The translations under genes and the position numbers were made by a program. Below, one piece after another: positions 58,464-64,000 of a DNA stretch of 64,000 bases. The stretch's first letter is position 1. Every line of letters starts with the position of its first letter. A model generated the notes under the pieces. That model made no database searches, was not told the DNA's origin, and saw only the letters and a program-made list of their open reading frames with translations. The stretch comes from Candidatus Eremiobacteraceae bacterium (GTDB taxonomy: Bacteria; Vulcanimicrobiota; Vulcanimicrobiia; Eremiobacterales; Eremiobacteraceae). The DNA is taken from assembly GCA_035710745.1 (NCBI GenBank), contig DASTCX010000004.1, positions 62,001 through 126,000 of the forward strand, read 5' to 3'.

Positions 58464-59731
58464 ACGCCGCGCAGCTTCGTCGCTTCCGCGACGCGGCTGA
58501 CCGCGACGACGTAGGCGGCGCGCCGCATGTGGACCTTGTGCTTTTTCGACTGCTCGAGCGTCTCGCGAAACGCTTTGGTCATCTTGCGTTTGAGGCGCTC
58601 GTTGACTTTGTCCTCATCCCAGAAGTCTTCTTGCAGGTCTTGCACCCACTCGAAGTACGAGACCGTCACGCCGCCGGCGTTCGCGAGGATGTCGGGCAGC
58701 ACCATGATGCCGCGGTCGAAGAGGATGTCGTCGGCTTCGGGAAGCGTCGGCCCGTTCGCCGCTTCGGCGATGATCTTCGCGCGGATGCGTGGCGCGTTCT
58801 CCGCGGTGATGACTTTCTCGAGCGCCGCAGGCACGAGCACGTCGCACTCGACCTCGAGAACGTCCTTGTTCGACATCTTGTCGCCGCCGGAAAAACCCGA
58901 CACGCTGCCGGTCTCTTGCTTGAACGCGACGAGCTTGCCGACGTCGAGCCCCTTCGGATTGGCGACGCCGCCGCGGCTGTCGGAGACGGCGACGATCTTG
59001 TAGCCGGCTTCGGCGAAGAGTTCGGCCGCGTGCATGCCGGCATTGCCAAAGCCCTGGATCGAAGCGGTCGCTCCGTTGATGTTGCGCCCGATCTCCGCCA
59101 TCGCCTCGTTGGCTACGACGAGACATCCTCTCGCCGTCGCCTTGTCACGGCCGAGCGAACCGCCGATCGCGATCGGTTTGCCCGTGACGACACCCGGTAT
59201 CGAGTAACCCTTTTGCATGGAATACGTGTCCATGATCCACGCCATGATCTGCGGCGTCGTATAGACGTCGGGCGCAGGGATGTCTTTCTCGGGTCCGATG
59301 ATGATCGAGATCTCGCTCGTATAGCGGCGCGTCATGTTCTCGAGCTCGCGCATCGACATCGACTTGGGATCGCAGATGACGCCGCCCTTCGCGCCGCCGA
59401 ACGGGATGTTGACGAGCGAGCACTTCCACGTCATCCACATGGCGAGCGCTTTCACTTCATCGAGCGACACGTCCGGGTGGAACCGGATGCCGCCCTTCGC
59501 CGGTCCGCGCGACATATTGTGCTGAACGCGATAGCCCTCGAAGACACGCAGCGTGTGATCGTCCATCTCGCACGGGACCGATACGCTGAGCACGCGCTTC
59601 GGAACGCGCAGATACGCATGGACGGACGCGTCGAGGCCGATGAGCTTCGCGACGTCGTCGAGCTGCGCCTGAGCCATCTGCCAGACGTTCTTCTCGGACT
59701 GGACTGCCGACCGGTCAAGGGTGGAAGACAT
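58454..59731 (-). CDS. gdhA: Glutamate dehydrogenase (Glu/Leu/Phe/Val dehydrogenase)
   Basis: The 425-residue enzyme converts glutamate and 2-oxoglutarate. The substrate-binding motif GPAKGGIRFHPDVSLDEVKA (about 75-94), the catalytic lysine region VNIPFGGAKGGVICDP (about 106-121) and the dinucleotide motif IQGFGNAGMHAAELFAEAGY (about 225-244) are present. Length fits the hexameric NAD-type enzymes. The upstream 50 nt separate it from the tRNA-Leu gene on the same strand. Confidence 0.93.
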   Translation of the reverse strand: MSSTLDRSAVQSEKNVWQMAQAQLDDVAKLIGLDASVHAYLRVPKRVLSVSVPCEMDDHTLRVFEGYRVQHNMSRGPAKGGIRFHPDVSLDEVKALAMWMTWKCSLVNIPFGGAKGGVICDPKSMSMRELENMTRRYTSEISIIIGPEKDIPAPDVYTTPQIMAWIMDTYSMQKGYSIPGVVTGKPIAIGGSLGRDKATARGCLVVANEAMAEIGRNINGATASIQGFGNAGMHAAELFAEAGYKIVAVSDSRGGVANPKGLDVGKLVAFKQETGSVSGFSGGDKMSNKDVLEVECDVLVPAALEKVITAENAPRIRAKIIAEAANGPTLPEADDILFDRGIMVLPDILANAGGVTVSYFEWVQDLQEDFWDEDKVNERLKRKMTKAFRETLEQSKKHKVHMRRAAYVVAVSRVAEATKLRGVYP

Positions 59732-59783
59732 GCGGACTCCTCGTGTAAATCAGCGCGGGGCATGGTGAAAGGGACGCGTTTCT

Positions 59784-59867
59784 TGCCGAAGACAGGACTC
59801 GAACCTGCACGTCCTTTCGGACACAAGTACCTGAAACTTGCGCGTCTGCCAGTTTCGCCACTTCGGC
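59784..59867 (-). tRNA. tRNA-Leu(CAG)
   Basis: Minus-strand cloverleaf of 84 nt: acceptor GCCGAAG (59867-59861) pairs with CTTCGGC (59791-59785), discriminator A at 59784, no encoded CCA. The anticodon loop reads TTCAGGT between CAAGT and ACTTG, giving anticodon CAG. A long variable arm (GTGTCCGAAAGGACGT) and T-arm GCAGGTTCGAGTCCTGT confirm a class II leucine tRNA. Confidence 0.95.
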
Positions 59868-59951
59868 CAGGGACGCGAGGTTTTCCCGCGCTCGCGAAAA
59901 ACGCCTCTTGCGCGCGCAACGAATGCGCGGGCGAGGAGCGTTCTCACCTAT

Positions 59952-60446
59952 ATGAAGACGGCATTTCTCGCGACGGCGGCGTTGATCGCTGCGGCATCCA
60001 TGGCCTCGGCGGCCGCACCCGTGCCGTACCTTCCGGTTCCGAAGGATGCGGCGGTCATCCTCAACACCGGGTCGACGAACGCGCAAGGTTATCGGATCGT
60101 ACTGCAGCGGTCAGGCGACGCCGAGTTCGTATGGGGCGCGCGGCGCGCCACCGCGACGATCGACAAAGCGATCGCTTCGAAGTTCTTCGCAGATGCGATG
60201 CTCGGCATGCCGCTTTCGAAACTTCAAGTCGCGCCGTGCATGAAGAGCGCTTCCTTCGGCACGTCGACGTTCGTCTGGTGGCGCGGCCAGCGCAGCCCCG
60301 ACCTCAGCTGCCCCACCGACGCGAGATCATCGCACCTCAACGATGACGCGCTCGCGGTCGCGGCGGCGCTCCAGATCGGCGCCGGGCACCCCGTCTATCT
60401 GCCGACGGGCGAGCCGCGAAAACCGGTTCCTACTCCGACTCCCTAA
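59952..60446 (+). CDS. Small exported protein of unknown function
   Basis: From ATG 59952 this 164-residue protein has a clear signal peptide (MKTAFLATAALIAAASMASA). The mature part is Cys-poor (two cysteines, MKSASF and CPTD segments) with a proline-rich C-terminal tail (PTGEPRKPVPTPTP). I recognise no domain; similar small, exported, single-domain proteins occur in this region. It is convergent with the next gene by a 4-nt overlap. Confidence 0.6.
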   Translation: MKTAFLATAALIAAASMASAAAPVPYLPVPKDAAVILNTGSTNAQGYRIVLQRSGDAEFVWGARRATATIDKAIASKFFADAMLGMPLSKLQVAPCMKSASFGTSTFVWWRGQRSPDLSCPTDARSSHLNDDALAVAAALQIGAGHPVYLPTGEPRKPVPTPTP

Positions 60447-61714
60447 GGAAACGCGATGACGGCCGTTCCGCCGGTCATGTTCGCGGGCGGCGCAGATCCC
60501 TTCGTTCCTATCGTTCCACCGTCGTAGGCGCCCGCGCCGTTCATCGTCATCGTGTGCGTGTACTTGCCGGGCCAAGGGAACGGCAGCGCCGGACCCGACT
60601 TCGGGCTGTTAGGATTCACCGCGACGGCGCACGGACCGATCGATGCGCCGGCAAGATAGCAGGCCGCATATTCCCTGCCGTACACGCCGCCGGGCTGCGC
60701 GAGCGAGTCTATGCTCGACGGCGTCGGCACGAGCGGCTGCTTTGGCACGAGCAGCGTCTCGGGCATGATGGTCACTTGAGACGGCGTCAGGAACTCCGTG
60801 TTCACGACCGAGCTCGCGACGTCGTACGAAAGCAGGAACGAAGCGTAGAAGTACGTGCGCAGCGCGTCGTTCGACGATGCTTGCACGTACGCGTCGCCGT
60901 GACAGACGAACACCCTGCCTTGGGCCTGCATCCTCAGCTCGGTGTTCTCCATCGCCAACCAATTCGGCGCGAAGTGGTATCCGGTCGGCGTCCGCCCGAC
61001 GTAGCAGTCCTCGCCCATCCCGCCGTTCGCCGTCGGATTCAGCCCGATCGCCGGCGCCGGGCTCGCGGTTCCGGGTGGCACGTGGGCGAGTCCGTTGTAG
61101 ATGATCGGATATCCGAGGTTGCTGTCGAGGTCGTTCGTCTCGTTCGTCCAGCGCGTCTGATCGAAGTTGCACGGCATCGCGCTCAACTTCACTCCCACGA
61201 CCGAGTCGGCCGTGTCTTCGAAGATGTAGTCGTAGACGCCGCCGCCGTCCCAACCGATCATCGTGTTGACGGCTTTCGGCCACAGGTTCCACAGGTGCGA
61301 CGAGTAGACGTTCATGAGCTGCTTGTTCTTGCCGATCACTTGGATGCGTTTGCCGCTGCAGTCGTGCGCGTATGTCGCCTCGTCGTTCGTGTGCATGAGA
61401 TCGCCTTGGCCGGTCCGGTTAGGATCGGTGTACAAGATCGTCTTCATGCCGAGGGCGTGGGCGATCTGCGATGTCGATTGCTTCGTCATCGTGTAGTCGA
61501 CCCACGCGACCACTTTCGTCGGATCGAGGCTCGGGCCGCCTGGCGCATCGAGGATGAGCCACGTGAGGACGTGAGTCGGAACCGTCTTGCCGCGCAGCGC
61601 GTTCATCTGCGGCTCACGAACCGAGGTCGGGACTACGCCGCTAACATGCGAGCAGCCGCTCGCCACCATGGCGAGAATGACGAATGACGTAGCGCAGAAC
61701 GCAGAAATACGCAT
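60443..61714 (-). CDS. Large lipoprotein, possibly glycoside-hydrolase-like
   Basis: The 423-residue protein has a lipoprotein signal (VILAMVASGC). The sequence shows alternating beta/alpha stretches (VLTWLILDAPGG, WVDYTMTKQSTSQI, MKTILYTDPNR, GGGVYDYIFEDTADSVVGV, GYPIIYNGLAH) like a TIM barrel with acidic residues on strands, as in GH114/DUF4434-type endo-glycosidases. I cannot confirm the catalytic residues and do not name an activity. The C-terminus is a Pro/Gly-rich beta tail. Confidence 0.5.
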   Translation of the reverse strand: MRISAFCATSFVILAMVASGCSHVSGVVPTSVREPQMNALRGKTVPTHVLTWLILDAPGGPSLDPTKVVAWVDYTMTKQSTSQIAHALGMKTILYTDPNRTGQGDLMHTNDEATYAHDCSGKRIQVIGKNKQLMNVYSSHLWNLWPKAVNTMIGWDGGGVYDYIFEDTADSVVGVKLSAMPCNFDQTRWTNETNDLDSNLGYPIIYNGLAHVPPGTASPAPAIGLNPTANGGMGEDCYVGRTPTGYHFAPNWLAMENTELRMQAQGRVFVCHGDAYVQASSNDALRTYFYASFLLSYDVASSVVNTEFLTPSQVTIMPETLLVPKQPLVPTPSSIDSLAQPGGVYGREYAACYLAGASIGPCAVAVNPNSPKSGPALPFPWPGKYTHTMTMNGAGAYDGGTIGTKGSAPPANMTGGTAVIAFP

Positions 61715-61833
61715 CAGAAATCGTTTGCTTCCCCAACGATTTACCTGGGACGGTCAAGAATCTGCGTACCCAGATATCTAGAGCTTAAACGATTTCGGAT
61801 GATTTTTTGCCGCGCCATATGACGCGACGCGGA

Positions 61834-63177
61834 TCAGAACGTCGTCGCGCTCGTGAAGTGAAAGCCGTCGATGCGGACTGCCGGCAATACCATGTTCTCG
61901 GATCGGACCAGCTCGCTGGCCAGCTCGCATCGCCCAAGCGCTTCGATGATCGATTCGTTGAAACGCATGTTCTTCAAGCCGCGCGTGATGACGCCGTGCT
62001 CGATGAGGAACACGCCGTCGCGCGTCATCCCGGTTATGAGCATCTTCTTCTGATCGACGAGCCTGATGTACCACGTGCGCGATACGAGCACGCCGTGTTC
62101 GACGCTGCGGACGAGCTCGGCGGTGCTATACGACCCGGGCTCGACGATGATGTTGAGCGGCAGCGGTCCGATCGAGTTGGGCGCGGGCAGCGCGTGCCCG
62201 GTGTTCGCGTGTCCGAGCTTGTGCGCGTAGTACGAGTCGTAGACGACCCCTTTTGCGACGCCCGCCTCGATGATCGGCACGCTCGTCCGGGCCATGCCTT
62301 CGAAGTCGATCGGAATGCCCGGGCTGAGCGGATGGGCGAAATCGTCGCGGATGGTGACGTTCTTCCCCATCACATGGTCGCCGATACGGCCGGCGAGGAA
62401 CGACGAACCGTCGTCGAGCGATTGCGCGCCGAAGCCGGCCCACGAAAGGTAACCGAGGAACTCGCGAAACGCCGGCGGCTCGAGGATGACCGTGTAGGCG
62501 CCTGGGCCGAGCGGTTCGGGATCGCGGCCGTCGAGCACTTTCTTCGCAGCGATCGCGGCGAGCGCGTCGAAGTCGAGCTGTTCGAGCGAGCGCGCGAAGC
62601 CCTCGGCGTAACCTGACGAGTCGTCGCCGATCGCTTTGATGTTGACCGATGCGTCGGTCGATTCGAAGTACCGGCGAGTTCCTTTCGAGTTCGCGATCGC
62701 GATGGCGTCGCAGCGACTCGCGACGAACCCGGCGGCGTGGAGCTGATGATGCTGCATCGTCGCCGCGATCCGGCCGACGGCGGCCGCTCGATCGTCCGGT
62801 GAAGCCGAGGCCGTCGCGGCATCGTATGCGCCGGCGAGCGTTCGAGGCTCCGGCCCGCCTTCGGGCAGGCCGGGGAACATCGGATCCTCGGGCGACAGGC
62901 GGGCGATCGACGCCGCGCGCGCGAGCGTATCGGCGATCGCGCGGTCGTCCAGACGGCTCGTCGATGCGACGCCGACGCGTTTGCCCACCACCGCTCGGAT
63001 GCTCAGCGACGCATCGCCTTCGATGACGTTCTCGTGGATCTCGTTGCGCGTATAACGCGTCAGCGCGGCCTCGGAGCGGCTGAAGATGACTTCGGTCTCG
63101 TCGACGTTCGATGCCGCGATGACGCCGGACAAGACGCTCGCGATCGCGTCCGGACCGGACGTGGTGTCAATCGCCAT
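61834..63177 (-). CDS. tldE: TldE/PmbA family metalloprotease regulatory subunit
   Basis: The protein (447 residues) is TldE (PmbA)-like: it has the N-terminal segment EVIFSRSEAALTRYTRNEIH and the long middle and C-terminal region of the family (PGAYTVILEPPAFREFLGYL, GIPIDFEGMARTSVPI), but lacks the HExxxH zinc motif. TldD and TldE form a heterodimeric protease that matures small peptides, such as microcins, and degrades CcdA. Its start overlaps the TldD stop by 11 nt. Confidence 0.9.
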   Translation of the reverse strand: MAIDTTSGPDAIASVLSGVIAASNVDETEVIFSRSEAALTRYTRNEIHENVIEGDASLSIRAVVGKRVGVASTSRLDDRAIADTLARAASIARLSPEDPMFPGLPEGGPEPRTLAGAYDAATASASPDDRAAAVGRIAATMQHHQLHAAGFVASRCDAIAIANSKGTRRYFESTDASVNIKAIGDDSSGYAEGFARSLEQLDFDALAAIAAKKVLDGRDPEPLGPGAYTVILEPPAFREFLGYLSWAGFGAQSLDDGSSFLAGRIGDHVMGKNVTIRDDFAHPLSPGIPIDFEGMARTSVPIIEAGVAKGVVYDSYYAHKLGHANTGHALPAPNSIGPLPLNIIVEPGSYSTAELVRSVEHGVLVSRTWYIRLVDQKKMLITGMTRDGVFLIEHGVITRGLKNMRFNESIIEALGRCELASELVRSENMVLPAVRIDGFHFTSATTF

Positions 63178-64000
63178 ATCCGACTCCGACTTGGATACCG
63201 CGGAAGCGAGCCGGCGACGAGCCCTGCGACGACCGCGCCGTCTGCATCGGCTCGCCTTTGCCGCAGTTCGGCGTGCCCCAGGCGACCCAGCTCTTCGCGT
63301 CGCCGATCGCGTCGCACGCGCCCCAGAACGCCGGCGTCATCCCCGCGTACGTCGGGTTCTTCAGCATGCGCGTCTTCTTGCCGTCCTTGATCTCGTATCC
63401 GATCTCGCAGCCGAACTGGAAGTTGAGCCGCTTGTCGTCGATCGACCACGAGCGATTGCTTTCCATATAGATGCCGCTGCGGACGTCGCCGATCAGCTGC
63501 TCTTCGGGAACGTTTCCGGGCTCGAGGTTGACGTTCCCGATGCGGATCATCGGCAAGCGGCCCCAGTACTCGGAGCGGACGACGCCGCCGACCGGCACGT
63601 TCGCGACGTGCGCCGTGTCGCGGCCGGCCATGTAGCCGACGAGGACGCCGTGACGGATGAGATCCACCGACCGCGCCGGCGTGCCTTCATCGTCGTAGCC
63701 GTGCGTCGCGAGCGCGAGCGGACACGTCATGTCGCAGACGACGTTGACGAGGTCGTTGCCGTAGCGGAAGGTGCCGAGCTTGTCGAGCGTCGCGAACGAT
63801 GTTCCGGAGAAGTTCGCCTCCCAGCCCATGACGCGGTCGAGCTCGAGCGCGTGGCCGATCGACTCGTGGATCTGAAGCGATACTTGGTCGCTCGAGAGCA
63901 CGACGTCCATGTCGCCCGTCGGACATTGGTCTGCGGTGAGCAGCGCGACCGCTTCTTCGCCGATACGGCGGGCGTTTTCGAGCAGCTTCGCTTTGCGGAC
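63167..64000 (-). CDS. tldD: TldD metalloprotease (partial, 5' end outside window)
   Basis: The visible part (about 278 residues) contains the zinc motif HESIGHALELD (HExxxH), followed by GSGTSF-like and GYDDEGTPARSVDLIRHG, GYMAGRDTAHVA and LEPGNVPEEQLIGDVRSGIY, typical of TldD. The frame continues upstream off the right edge (KAKLLENARRIGEEAVALL) without a start. It is the catalytic partner of the overlapping TldE. Confidence 0.93.
   Translation of the reverse strand, partial: VRKAKLLENARRIGEEAVALLTADQCPTGDMDVVLSSDQVSLQIHESIGHALELDRVMGWEANFSGTSFATLDKLGTFRYGNDLVNVVCDMTCPLALATHGYDDEGTPARSVDLIRHGVLVGYMAGRDTAHVANVPVGGVVRSEYWGRLPMIRIGNVNLEPGNVPEEQLIGDVRSGIYMESNRSWSIDDKRLNFQFGCEIGYEIKDGKKTRMLKNPTYAGMTPAFWGACDAIGDAKSWVAWGTPNCGKGEPMQTARSSQGSSPARFRGIQVGVGYGD

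Noticed and set aside
1-64000. CRISPR array, rRNA operon, prophage or insertion sequence
   Set aside because: I see no regularly spaced repeats, no rRNA sequence and no integrase, transposase or capsid genes; palindromes are irregularly spaced and lack spacers of uniform length.

Overview
The window is 64 kb of GC-rich, gene-dense bacterial chromosome. It encodes a diderm cell envelope: an LptF/G-type permease, an LptD-like barrel protein, an LptC-like protein, Lnt and several lipoproteins. The gene mix (dcw cluster, LPS transport, TIGR03803-like repeats, EgtD, TldD/E, many small exported proteins) and the numerous short palindromic repeats would suit an uncultivated lineage such as Candidatus Eremiobacterota (WPS-2). 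That placement is inference only; no rRNA gene is present.

Layout. 1-15180 (minus strand) is a division and cell wall (dcw) cluster read from a clear MraZ-type promoter/operator: mraZ, rsmH, ftsL-like, ftsI, murE, murF, a CofE-like (F420-0:glutamate ligase family) gene, mraY, murD, ftsW, murG, murC, then a membrane glycosyltransferase cut by the left edge. Most junctions are 4-nt or short overlaps. murB, ddl, ftsQ, ftsA and ftsZ do not follow murC. 15181-25190 holds a TlpA-like/TPR protein, a zinc-ribbon protein, and an envelope block (transglycosylase, LptF/G, LptD, lipoprotein, Lnt, LptC). It ends in an intergenic region with two homologous, oppositely oriented, highly structured elements. 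25190-38850 holds PGI/PMI, a KGG-repeat stress protein, a D-aminoacylase, a polysaccharide deacetylase with a small partner, a core block (polA, mutM, rpsA, coaE, msrB), an MFS exporter, a CAAX-type protease and a 7Fe ferredoxin.

38890-43560 (minus strand) is the most striking locus. It encodes an NAD-linked formate dehydrogenase whose catalytic subunit has an in-frame TGA exactly at the metal-ligand position, followed by a SECIS-like hairpin with a GGUCU loop. It therefore appears to be a selenoprotein. The catalytic subunit is also split: the molybdopterin half is the first gene, a NuoE-NuoF fusion is second, and the iron-sulfur half that normally forms the N-terminus is the last gene.

43760-48600 is a signalling region (EAL-CBS-degenerate GGDEF protein, GAF-GAF-PAS histidine kinase, PilZ protein). 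48610-52430 carries a phosphoribosyltransferase and an OpuB-type osmolyte ABC transporter. 52430-64000 is a mixed region: a frameshifted membrane protein, DoxX, a TIGR03803-like repeat protein, EgtD, hydrolase, DUF5069-like, HIBADH family, macrodomain, glutamate dehydrogenase, tRNA-Leu(CAG), two unknown exported proteins, and TldE/TldD, with TldD cut by the right edge. Short hairpin palindromes (GGTCGAG..CTCGACC and GCCGAGC..GCTCGGC) punctuate intergenic spaces, usually in pairs.
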